Source: Adineta vaga (taxonomy: Eukaryota; Rotifera). From it: a stretch of 64,000 bases of DNA. Below, piece after piece: positions 39,090 to 50,335 of this stretch. The stretch lies in NCBI GenBank assembly GCA_021613535.1, contig CP075495.1, positions 8,060,001 to 8,124,000 on the forward strand, written 5' to 3'. The first letter of the stretch is position 1, and each line of letters opens with the position of its first letter. The notes below the pieces were generated by a model. That model was not told the DNA's origin, did no database searches, and worked only from the letters and a program-made list of their open reading frames with translations. Position numbers and translations under genes: made by a program.

Positions 39090-42000
39090 CTATTGTTCAT
39101 TTTTTAATGATGGTATAACAAAGATATGTGTTGGCAATGTTCTTTCTAGTGATTCATCGATTTCTTGTGTTTGTGGTCGAATCATTGATAGTTTAAATTT
39201 TGGTAATTGAACAAAACCACAGAGTGTAGCAATCAGTGTATAATTCACATCTGATGAACTATGTGGTGGAACAAGTAATGACGTCTAAAAATAGAAAATA
39301 TGTAGAGTAGAAGAAAAGCTTTCAATTCATTGAATTTCAAGAAAAATTACCAATGTACTACCCGAAACAGCAACGATAAGATTGATTTGTTCAAGATTAA
39401 TTTTGTATTCATGAACAATATTCGATCGATTATGTATACGATATTTGATTTGAAATGGTTCTTGCAAAGGTACTTGATTTGGTATTGAAACTTCAATAAA
39501 GACTTGTTGTTGTTCGACATTAAAATCCGATAAAGAAAATGTTGTGCATAAATCTGGAATATGTGGATGACTAGATCTTTAGAAATGAAGGAAAAAGTAA
39601 GAATAAAAAAGCGAAGAAATAAATATGAAACAAACCGTTTCCAATATAAACTATATTCACCAACAAGAAGATTTTGCACAGTAGGTGTAGCGATTGGTTG
39701 AGTACGTAGACAAAAACCTTCTGTTACTACTTCATCTAATTTTAATTGAGCTAATAAACAGACGAATAGAATACTATTGAATTATTTTTAATGGTTTTAT
39801 TATTCGCGAAAACAGCTCTACAATTCTAGTTATAAATATATGTTCGATATTGATTAGTATCGGAAGAAGAAAACAGTTAAATAGCAACTGATACGTGATA
39901 ATATACTACTTTTACTTTCATCTAAATAATACTAATAGTTAATAAGAAATACTTACTGTTATTAATCTGTGATTCAATTGCACATTCATTAATGATAAAT
40001 TGACTCTGCAAAAAAACAACAAGAATAAATTTATTTCTTCTCGAAGAGAATTCATATATTTACCGGTTTAAAATTACTATTAACAATAGTAATCGGAATG
40101 GTCGATGTACATTTTGTATCAATCATTAAAATAAATGGTTCTTGAGCTCGTAAAGAAGAAAGAGGTTCCATCTGAAATTTACATAACATAAAATTATAAC
40201 AATATCCGTATTTTTCAAGAACAAAAACAAGATCTTTACCATCATTCCCATTGTTTGAAATTGTATTGAAAACGGATTAACAACACTTAACGGTACAGTT
40301 ATTTCTTTCATACAATGTAAATTTAATCGTTCATATGAGAGCTAAAATCAATATTTTCTCTGAAATTTCTCTCCTTTCAATAATGAAATCAAACAAACCC
40401 GAATGATAATCTCTCGCGAACGATTATTGTTACATCGAATATATAAATCTTGTTCAATCTTTAATAGAAGAAAAAAACACATGTACTCAATAAAAAACAT
40501 CTTCTCTTGTTTTTTACTTCAGCATCTTTATTGATCGTTTCAAAGGTCATCGAGCAAATACTTGTTGTCTCTTCACTGTTACTGTCCGATGTGGAATAGA
40601 AAAGAAAAGCTAAAAAGACAAAAGAAATCTATGAGAAAGAAAATTTTGAAGATTTTTATTTACTATCATCCAATGTTTGAACATTGTCGTCTGTATTTGG
40701 ACAAGTGCAAGTCAGTCTGCAAATGGAGATTCAGATACAAACATAATCGGTATAAATAAATTTTCTTCAGTTCATAAAAAAAAACACTGCGAATACTAGC
40801 GTAATCACATTCCAAAAAGTTAGTTAGTCAATCAATTTTCAAGTTGAAAACACTTCAAAATTCTTACGTTGCTGTATGTATATCGACATTCTCGCAATTT
40901 TTAATATGAATTTTAATTGGATATGATTCATAGAGTAAAACGGGTAGTTGATGTTCAACAGTTAATTGTACTTCTGCTGCTCTCATCAGCACACTATAAA
41001 AACATCAATCATTCAATAGGAAAATATTCGTGTTTGTTTTTTCATTTTGTCTACTTTGTTTTTCGTCGCATTGGTAGATTTTCCCATAAAATGTGACCGG
41101 CTTTTGTTCGCCATTTGGGTGTTAAAGCTGGCTGTTGAAAAGATGGATGTATCTGTAAACTATTTCGCCATTGAAAATCAATATGTGTCTGATTCATATC
41201 CCCATAAATCAATGAAACAGATGTAATCTAAATGAAAGATTGTCTTAGTATTCAATTAAAAAAGTCCGTTTTTTTTTGTACTTCAAGTATTCGTTGAATG
41301 TGATCATTCTTTGGTGTGAAATTAAATGATAAAATTCGTTGTTCATTAGGAGCAAATGATAATTGTTTTGGATCGGTTATATTTGCTAATCCATCGTATT
41401 CTTTCAAACTAAAAGAAACCAATAATTGATTGAATTGTATTGGCAATAGAAAACCATTTCTAAAAAAACAAAACATGAGATTTAAAGAAGTTTTAATTTC
41501 ATCTTACTTAAGTGCAACTTGTAATGTTATTTCACAATCAACTGATACAGCTTCATGAGTAAAATAAACTTTACACTCGACTAGAATCAATAGTTATATT
41601 CAAGAAAACAAAAACTTTAAAAGATATTTTTCTCATACAGAGGCCATTGAATGTATCAGCATCGATAGTTATTGCTTGTTTTGTTAATAATGCTATCCAT
41701 TTGTCATTTTCTGCTGTTATGGCAGAATCATCTTGTGGTGGAATATTCTTTATATAAAACTCATACATAAAACAAAATGGTGGTGTTTGTTTTTTACTTT
41801 AAGAATTAAATTTTCCAAATCGGTCTGAGTTTGTGTTTTCACTTGAGCTGGCAAATTGATATCTACACGAGAAATTTGATTACCATTCAATACAGAGAAA
41901 AGATTTTCATACTTGGATTTAAAATTTCAAGACTAAATCGTATCCAGTCTTGTAAACTAGCACCCAAGTATGCACATCTTTATTAAAAATAAAAGAAATA

Positions 42001-44777
42001 CAGATATTTCAAATATTATATGTTGATTATAGTTTACTTTAATGCCGAAGGTAGTATTGCTTCTAATATTGGCCACCATTGTTCAGTACGATATGCTTGA
42101 ACAATATGATTGTAATAACTAAAAATGAAACCTTATGACGAACTTAAATATTCTACAATCTTTACTTTAATGCCTTTTCATAATCTTTACTTGACGCATA
42201 TTCTTCAGCTAAATTATACACTAAAACAAATATAATCGAGTATTAATATATAATTCCATAAAAAAAATAGTATTGCATACTTAAATAAAGTTTCATACGA
42301 TTGGATGAATGTTTTTTAAAATTAGTAATTGCTTGAACAAGTAATGAAATGATCAATTCCTAGAAAAACGAAAATATAATATCTGTAATTCTTTATTCTA
42401 TGAAATCAAACATACGGAATGATTAACACGAGATTCAGCATCTCGTAATGCTGCTATTGCTTCTCGTTCTTTTTGTGCATCACTAATTTCCATACCTTAA
42501 ATAAATCAATGAAATTCAATCTAAATCTTGTTCTTATTAATGAAGAAAATCAAAACTTTTTTGTTCAACAATCTTAGCCATAACAATATAAATAGATATA
42601 GTTTCTCATGAACTCCATTTTCATTATTTTGTCAAGCAAACCGATAGATACATATGAATAGAATAGTTAACGCAAAAGCAAAAAATGTATTTCGATATCT
42701 ATTCAAAGAAGAGTTTAATTTAAACAAAGAAGCAAATATATATAAAAACATCATCATGTATTGTCTTTCATTAGACTGTTATATTTATACCAACATATTC
42801 GTTAAGCAGAAATAATCTTTTATTATAGCATTCAAACGTTTATATCGAAAGTAAATTTATAGAAATTTTTCTCTACGAATAAACTGTAAAATTGATGTTT
42901 TAGATGAGAAATAAGTCATTATCATATGACTGTTATATATTTTATCGAACTAAATATCTACAAATTTACTTTAGATTATAACATTCATGCATTAGCTCAG
43001 TCTTTCCATCACCATTATTCGATACATAGTTTAGTTCTTAGCTTGTTTTTTCGATTAGTATATCCTTTGACCATATCTTACATAAATAGATAACCCATGA
43101 AAAAAAGAAAACAAACCTTTTTGTATTTTAGTTAAAGTTCTACCTATAATAGGTTGACTATTATTGTAGCGAAAACTCGAAGGATATTTTCTTTTCTTTA
43201 TTCGTTTTTATTCTCTTAGATTTACTTTGATGGTGTTGTCTCCATGGTCGTTGTCCATAGAATTCTGTTGGCTTTAAAAATTCACTCGAATCAAAATCTG
43301 CTTGTTCAATACGACGACATGTTGTGTGAGCAATTTGTTTGCGTGCCATAGATTGATATGCTGATTCTTGATAATAGAAACCAGGATGTTGAGTTTGAAT
43401 GGCTTGTGGACATCGTGTGAATAAATCGCCAAATGTTTGAAATCTAAATGAATCAAAAATGATGTTTTTGTTTTATTAGCAATATTTGAAATTCATGATT
43501 ACTGTTTCGAAAGCCATGCTTTGTGTTCAAATGCTAAATCGACTGGACCACCTTTACTTTTGAATATATCAGCATGACGACGAAAATGATTGATAGCTTC
43601 AACTGGTTGTGATAATTCAAATGAAATTCGACAGATCTAAAGTATAATTTTGTTAAATTAGTTACTCTTCTCGTTCTATTCTATATACTTTATATGTTAA
43701 AAATCCAGCGATCATTTTCATTTCTAATATATTTGTATCATGAATTCGAGCATTTTCAGTTAGATAACTATATGCATTTTTGTATGCTTTCACAGCACTT
43801 GGTATGTCTTGTTTTAATTCCGAAAAGAAACCAACTTTAAATTGATGACGAATATGTAATAATTGATGTGTTATATTGTTTAATGTTTCTTTATGTTTTT
43901 TAACACGACGAATTTCATTCATATAATAATTTTGACTACTTTCAATAAACGTTTGTTCTAATCTAGAGAAAAAACAAAGTATTCGCTATTTTTTTCGAAA
44001 AAACAAAATCCATTGTATTGATAGCAAACCTATCGATCCACGCAGAAAGATTATCAGGTTGTGGAAGAACAGGTAATACACAGAGTGAACGTTTTGGTAT
44101 ATCAAAATAAGTACAAAGTGTATTAGCCATTTGATCACGTTCAGAACTGTAGACATCATCAACTAAATAAACAATCAAATAATACCATCAGAATCGTTCT
44201 ATTTCATTAGATCGAAACGATATACATACCAGTTGGAAAACTATTTTTGTTTTGAAGTAATACTACTGAAATTGTAGCATCACGACCATCAAGATTTGTT
44301 CTATGATTATCAATCGAATTTAATGAATTGTTAATTCTATACTTAATCGATGACTTACCTAACCATATCAATTTTATCTTTCAATTCATTTTGTTTCTCT
44401 TTAAAGGATGGATCATTCCAATCCAGTTCGAAAAAAATGACTACTAAACTTGGTATTAAATGCAAATGTTTGTGCATCCAATTCGTTTTTAATATTCCTT
44501 TCGGAACATACCATTCATATGTTGCACGCTATGAAATTCGAATCAAATAAGAAATCATCACAGGTAAAAGTTGTCAACAAACTTTAGCTTTGCTATGTGG
44601 ATATTGTTCATCAATATCGACAAGTCGATAACGTAAAGGACCAGTTGGACGTTCCTTATCGAGTAATTCCCATATCGAACGATGAACAGATTGATGACGT
44701 GTATCGAGATTTGCTAAACAAACAAGACCTCGTGGTACGACTGAGAGTTCTTCAGGCATAATACAAGCCCAAGCCAT
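39090..44777 (-). CDS. TRAPPC11: TRAPPC11, TRAPP complex subunit
   Basis: TRAPPC11 is a scaffold subunit of the TRAPP III tethering complex in ER-Golgi traffic. Roughly twenty exons run from ATG 44777 ([19 protein letters not shown]) to TAG 39090-39092, after [10 protein letters not shown]-type sequence matching the vertebrate end. The foie-gras core is unmistakable: [49 protein letters not shown]-type sequence and [10 protein letters not shown]. The C-terminal gryzun-like beta-sandwich region is spread over many small exons with weaker similarity. One intron near 42550-43140 is about 580 nt, ten times the usual size here. No frame breaks were noticed in the conserved parts; the small C-terminal exon borders are approximate. 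Confidence 0.92.
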
Positions 44778-45057
44778 GTCAGCAAATGTTTTATATTAAC
44801 AGACAAAAATGGTTTTTTTATGTGTTCGTCTGTTACTTCTTTCTAAAAAAGATAATTTTTTCGATGACTCATCACAAAACTAGTAGTCATCTTTTTCACC
44901 AATACAAATCTTTTCCTAAGGCGCCATCTCGCACGTTTTAAAAATGACTATCTATACTATCTATAGTATTTTCATCGTATAATTCTGAAATATTTAAGAT
45001 AAATACAAAAAAAAGAGAAAAATTACAAAGAAAATATGAAACGCAAAACGAAAAAGA

Positions 45058-46683
45058 TCAGTATGATTTTTGTAAACGTTCGTCAATGACCATTTTCAAT
45101 GGATTTTCAATCGGTTCTTCCATATCGAGTATAGTCATACGTCGATTTCGTCGTACTCGATATACTACACGAGCAATACCTGCTAGTAAAAAGACACCTA
45201 GTACAACCGTAATAATACTTATAAATGCATAATAGCCAATATTTCGATCATTATTCTCTGATCCACCTGAATCGGGTTTATTTATTAAGCATTTCGAAGT
45301 TATTAATTGTTCTTGTATATCACAACGTATTCGTCTCATATCATGTAAACATTTTGGCCGTTTTAATGAATCATTTTTAACTATTTGAATAAATTCATCT
45401 TGATAGAATAGATCAACAACACAATTACATTGATGTGTTTCATCTAATTCTAAATGTAATAAATTGGGTGACTTATTAAATATACTAAAATAGGAACAAA
45501 AATAACTATCATTAAGTGTTTGACCAAGAAGACTTATTTGAATTGTTTGATTTGCTGATGTACTTAAACGATTTAAGAAATCAATAATCATCTTTTCTGT
45601 TAAATTGATATAAGAAATATTTATTGAAAGAAGATTATGAAGATTTGGTACATAATTTTGTATAATATTTTCATCGGTATTATAACTAATAAAACTTTCG
45701 GAAAAGTCAATAATTTTTAAACTTTGTAATGCTTTCAAAAGATTTGTTTCAAGAAATAAATCTAATTGTTGTTGTTTTAAAATTAAATGTTTTGTGTAAC
45801 TGTATGCCAACCAAGTATAGTTTTTATCAATGAAATTAATTGAATTGTTACTTAAATCAAGTTTATTCAGTTCCATTAAGACACCATCAACCATATTTGA
45901 TGAAAATGTTTTAAAATTTGGATTATTTCGTATAATTAATTCTTTAAGATCCAATGACCATGCTTGAAATGTATGAGGATTTATCAATTGAAGACCTGTT
46001 GAAGATATTTCTAAAGATTCACTTGTAGTTAAAAATATTGCAAGACTTTTATCTGTTAATTGAGTAAATGATGGACATTCACGAATTAATAAACGTTTTA
46101 TATTAGTAGGTTTTCGTACAGTATTCAAAAATCCAGTTAGACCTGATTGTTGAAAAATTAATTCATCAATTTCGAGACATTCACCAAAAAAAATCGTATC
46201 AAATATTGGACGACCATTGAAAGTATTAATATTAAGAAAACGTAAACGTTTTAATTTAATATGATGAAACGCATCAGATCTTAATGTAATACTTGAAGGA
46301 TTGGTTGATTGCTCAATATCGATAGATAAAGTTGAATTTGCAGGAATAATCAGACTATTCGAAAATGCATCAGAATGAATTAGTGTGATATTAATTAAAC
46401 GAATTGTAATCGAATGATTCGATGGAAATGTCAGATTTTCAAATGCATTTGCTTGAATTTGTTTGAAATTTAAAAAGAAATATTCTTCAACCGATGGTAA
46501 GAATGAAAGTGAAGGAAAGTATGTGTTATCTGTTTGATTTCCATAATTTCCATCACATATAACAGTATTTGGTTTACTATCACAATCACAAAATTCAATG
46601 AGTGAACAATCTGAATAGATCGTATTGAATCGTACGATGAAAAGATAGAAGAAAAGGAAAAACGATGTCATCATCAATGACAT
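45058..46683 (-). CDS. Leucine-rich-repeat type I membrane protein
   Basis: An intronless 541-residue protein. It has a signal peptide (SFFLFFYLFIVRFNTIYSDC), a cysteine-rich LRR N-cap (CSLIEFCDCDSKPNTVICDG) and irregular LRRs through the middle (LKELIIRNNPNFKTF, LNKLDLSNNSINFI, LLSINISYINLT). It ends with a cysteine C-cap (CNCVVDLFYQDEF...CDIQ), a membrane helix near residues 478-502 (YYAFISIITVVLGVFLLAGI) and a short basic cytosolic tail (RVRRNRRMTILDMEEP). The many N-x-S/T sites fit an extracellular domain. It resembles animal LRR adhesion or receptor proteins in general; no orthologue was recognised. Its start lies about 0.9 kb from the first peptide-precursor gene. Confidence 0.85.
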   Translation of the reverse strand: MSLMMTSFFLFFYLFIVRFNTIYSDCSLIEFCDCDSKPNTVICDGNYGNQTDNTYFPSLSFLPSVEEYFFLNFKQIQANAFENLTFPSNHSITIRLINITLIHSDAFSNSLIIPANSTLSIDIEQSTNPSSITLRSDAFHHIKLKRLRFLNINTFNGRPIFDTIFFGECLEIDELIFQQSGLTGFLNTVRKPTNIKRLLIRECPSFTQLTDKSLAIFLTTSESLEISSTGLQLINPHTFQAWSLDLKELIIRNNPNFKTFSSNMVDGVLMELNKLDLSNNSINFIDKNYTWLAYSYTKHLILKQQQLDLFLETNLLKALQSLKIIDFSESFISYNTDENIIQNYVPNLHNLLSINISYINLTEKMIIDFLNRLSTSANQTIQISLLGQTLNDSYFCSYFSIFNKSPNLLHLELDETHQCNCVVDLFYQDEFIQIVKNDSLKRPKCLHDMRRIRCDIQEQLITSKCLINKPDSGGSENNDRNIGYYAFISIITVVLGVFLLAGIARVVYRVRRNRRMTILDMEEPIENPLKMVIDERLQKSY

Positions 46684-47557
46684 TAAGAATGAATGTAAAT
46701 ATCTTTTTGTTTGTCATTATCTTATCTTTATTTCTTACATTGTCACTTGATAAAATTTTAACTTGAAACAAAAAAAAGAAAAAGAAATTACAATATCTTG
46801 CATTTATATGATATTTTTGAAAAAGTGCTTTGCAACAGTTTTAGAAAAAAGAAAACTGTCGATAATCTCAAAGACATATTCCAGAAATGAAGATTATTTA
46901 TTATGTTTTGAACAGATGTTTAGTGTTTTGTTTTTCTTTGTAATTGATTGAAACTTTTAATAGAAATAAACGTCTCGGATCAATAAATATCATTGTTAAT
47001 GTAAGTGGTAAAGAAGTCATTTTAGTTTGTTTTCATAGATGTCATTCGGAATATTTATTAACTCACATTTGCCTTAAGTGTAGCAAAGTTTTCAATAAAT
47101 GTACATTGGTTTCATATTCAATTATTTTAGAATCTTATTCTTTCAACATCTTAATAGATACTTAGATCGAATCGTTTGCAAAATAAGAATAGGAAAAGTA
47201 ACGGAAAATGTTATTTCCTATTATTGCGTTCCTTTAGAATTGATAATAGTTCTGTCCCATGGTACTAAATAAAGATACAATTCTATAGAAATATTTCCTC
47301 CTACCTCTTTTTCTCTCTAAAAATAATTTCCAATGAGTAATAGCTGGATTCAAAAGCTCTTGATACATATAAGATCTTCAGCGACATGTGATCTTTAGCG
47401 TATTTTGATTCACACCAACCTACGATACTAAATAAAGATTGGTATTCATTTTTCTGAAATCTCATCTTTTTGTTTTTCCTATTAGATTTATATTTATATA
47501 TATAAAGGCTGATATAAGAGCCGTTCCGTTTCCCATAACATCGAATATTTACTTTCA
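46684..47557. other. Region upstream of peptide precursor 1
   Basis: About 0.9 kb without a gene. It holds the start side of the LRR gene and the promoter of the peptide precursor, including the TATA box listed separately. Confidence 0.4.
47501..47507 (+). promoter_or_regulatory. TATA box of peptide precursor 1
   Basis: TATAAAG, preceded by a TA run, lies 57 nt before the ATG at 47558. The spacing suits a start site about 25-30 nt before the ATG. Confidence 0.55.
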
Positions 47558-48011
47558 ATGAATCAGGTAAAGTACATTACGGTCTAGTTGTTGAAAGACG
47601 AACTTATCCCTTAGATTCTATTTTTAGCATAGCATTTCTATATTTTCAACTTCATATCTACGAATGTACATTGTCGTTTTTGTACTCATTATATGTATGA
47701 ATCATCATTATGTATTCGCGAATGATAATTCGAATGAAATGTCTTCGGAAAATGATAATCAAGAGGAAGCATTTGTTTTGAAAAATGCTATACCAGATGA
47801 TATTCAATTCACTCGACGTGGTGTTTGGTCTCGTTTATTTCGACAGGAACATAATCCAACACGAACAAATAATCGTATACATTATTCGCCTACAGCAGCT
47901 GCTCACACTCTTCATACTGGTAAAATTCATATTATACCATTTGATAAACGTACAATTCCGGTTGAGCTTCAAAAAGCTCTTTATGCTCATGGAATCGTAG
48001 GTCGACGATGA
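47558..48011 (+). CDS. Secreted peptide precursor 1 (candidate amidated neuropeptide)
   Basis: Two coding exons: 47558..47566 (ATG AAT CAG, then GTAAAG) and 47628..48011. The spliced protein has 130 residues. It starts MNQHSISIFSTSYLRMYIVV and has a signal peptide core VVFVLIICMNHHYVFA. A spacer contains VWSRLFRQ, and the protein ends DKR-TIPVELQKALYAHGIV-GRR-stop. KR is a prohormone-convertase site and G-RR an amidation plus cleavage site, so processing would release a 16-residue amidated peptide. The paralogue at 56025 has the same tiny first exon, the same signal-peptide layout and the same C-terminal cassette; that is the reason for preferring this start over the internal ATG at 47664. 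I know no named peptide family with this sequence. Function as a neuropeptide is inference from processing signals. Confidence 0.8.
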
Positions 48012-48127
48012 GATTAACAACATTCTGATAACATATGTCATGTCAATTAATTCATTTTCTTCTCTTATATTCATTAAACAGCAATTTCATGCAGAAAAAA
48101 ATCTTATAATTGTTGTATTCATCGATT

Positions 48128-48133
48128 AATAAA
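48128..48133 (+). terminator. Polyadenylation signal of peptide precursor 1
   Basis: AATAAA about 115 nt after the stop codon of precursor 1. Confidence 0.5.
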
Positions 48134-48343
48134 TATATACGGAAGAGTGAATTCATAGCATATTTTCTATTGCAATCTTCGATACATGCTCTTCACACCT
48201 AATGCTGCCCTCTATCTGAGTATGGTATTCATGACAACTCATAAGTTAAAGTTGTAAGAATGGTTGTTGACAGTTCTTCACATATCTACAGTTAGTTTCT
48301 TGCATTTTTTTTGCTACCAAATAGATAAAAATCATTCGCTATA

Positions 48344-50247
48344 ATGCCAGAAAAGTAAATCTTATTTGGTGACATTTTTATTTAATTCTTGTTGAATTTC
48401 ATAGACCAAGATCTCGACCATTAAGTGCGAGTCGTCAACGACGACATAGTAGTCGTCGTGCAAGTTTTAGTGGTAACTTGACTCCGCCAGAAATGATTAC
48501 TAATTCCGAAGAATTAGTACCTGAAAGTACCGTCTATTATGGTGGCTTGGATCTCCGTTCAACCGAAGAAAAACTTCGAAGTTTAGAAAAAGAAATGGAA
48601 CTACGAAAAGATGATTCTACTGTATTTATTTCAAATTATTCCATGGAAAGCATCTTTTATATTATCTATTTTTTTAGCCTGAAGAACATCTACAAGCTCT
48701 TGTGTTAATACAACTGTATACAAGTCTTGAATATGGTGAAGCATCTTTAGAAAATGCTCGTGCTTATTTAAATTTAGGCAAATTTTATTTCGAACAAAGA
48801 AGTAATTTGTTCTTGTCAATTTTTCAAAGAAGAATTTTCTCTTTCTCATTCCATAGATTTATTACCACAAGCTAAAGTTCATATACTGAATGCTCGACAA
48901 ATTCTCGAACAAATGAAAATCTTACCAAAGAATGATCATCTTGTACAAAATTTACTTGCCTATGAAATTTATTTTTTATTAATTAAATATTCTTTACAAG
49001 CTAGACAATACTCCTCTCAACGTGATATTAAAACAAAGAATAAACATATTCTATCAATTGATACAACTCATATCGATCATGATCTTAATCGAATTGAAGA
49101 ATATCTTGAAAAATTACAACCATTAATGAGTTCATCGGATTATGATGAAAAATATCGAGAATTCCTTTTGATTAAATTCGATGTAATTATTAGTAATACA
49201 AAAGAATTTAATGCAGATATATCTGAAATTATCAAAAGTATTCTAGCAATTCTAGACAAATATCCATCAGAAGAACAAATAAGACAAAAAATTGATATCT
49301 ATTTACGTAGTGGATTTTATTTCATTAGTTTTGAACGTAATATTACTGAAGGTTTAAAATATTATAAAGAAGCAGTTGAATTAGCCGAAGAACAAGAACA
49401 ACATGCACCATGCGATGTAAATAAATATCAATTAGGAAATGCTTTATTTCAATGGGGAAGAGCACGTATAAGAGCAGATAAATTAACAGGTAATAGTCTA
49501 ATAGTTACTTGTTGTAAATTGTTAATTATTGATATCATATCTAGATAATACAGAAAGGAAATTGACACGTGCAATTGATATATATAGACAAGTAAATGGA
49601 GAAAATGATAAAAATGTTCTTCGTGTAATCGATGAATTAGCAACTTTCTATACAAAAATGGAAAAATTTCAAGTTTGTCAAGAATATTCTTCGAAAAAAG
49701 AAAGTTTTCTTGTTGTTAATTGTAGGAAGCTTTAAATATTCTTTGTGAAAGTTTACCTGATAGACGAAAGCTATATAGTGAATTTTCTGACGAATTTATT
49801 CAAACCGAATCACGTATTGGTGCTATTTATTTACGTGAATGTGAATATCTTAATGCAGCTGAACATTTCAAAGAAGTATAGCATAAGATTTTATTTTATT
49901 TCACAAATACAATTGTTTTGTTTTAGTGCCTTGAACTTCAAGAATTTGTCTATGGTTCAAAAGATCCACGTACATGTCAAACACGTGATGCACTTGAAAT
50001 TTTGAAGAAGTACGATATTTTTTTTGTTTTCATATAAAATTGAGTATTAATCTTCATCATCTTTGATAGAGATCCAACGGTTTCTCGAACATTTTTCTCT
50101 CGTACACAAGATGGAATTCGTCAAGATCGACCAGCTTTTCGCTATTCAAATAAAGTTTCTCATGATAAGGAAGATCATGATTTATTATTTACTGTAACAA
50201 AAAAACCACCGATCGGTTCCAAAAATTCAAGTTTTATTGATAAATAA
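48344..50247 (+). CDS. TTC23-like tetratricopeptide protein
   Basis: About seven exons from ATG 48344 (MPEK then PRSRPLSASRQRRHSSRRAS) to TAA 50245-50247. After a basic Ser/Arg-rich N-terminus come TPR-like helices: LVLIQLYTSLEYGEASLENA, RAYLNLGKFYFEQ, LLPQAKVHILNARQILEQM, and so on. The end is ECLELQEFVYGSKDPRTCQT, with a counterpart (KCLQIQTLLYG-type) in vertebrate TTC23. TTC23 and TTC23L are ciliary-base proteins tied to Hedgehog signalling in vertebrates, so a ciliary role is plausible for a ciliated animal. Introns are short. The long middle exon (about 48857..49542) codes a region without clear repeats. TTC23 against TTC23L cannot be decided. Confidence 0.75.
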
Positions 50248-50335
50248 AAGATGTATTGTTTAACATACATAAATCTTGGTTAGATATATGAAGCATTAAT
50301 GAATATAAATGATAGAAGTATATCTACAATAAAAC

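Noticed and set aside
47664-47666. ATG 47664 as start of precursor 1
   Set aside because: The micro-exon start at 47558 splices in frame and is matched by the paralogue, where the internal start does not exist.
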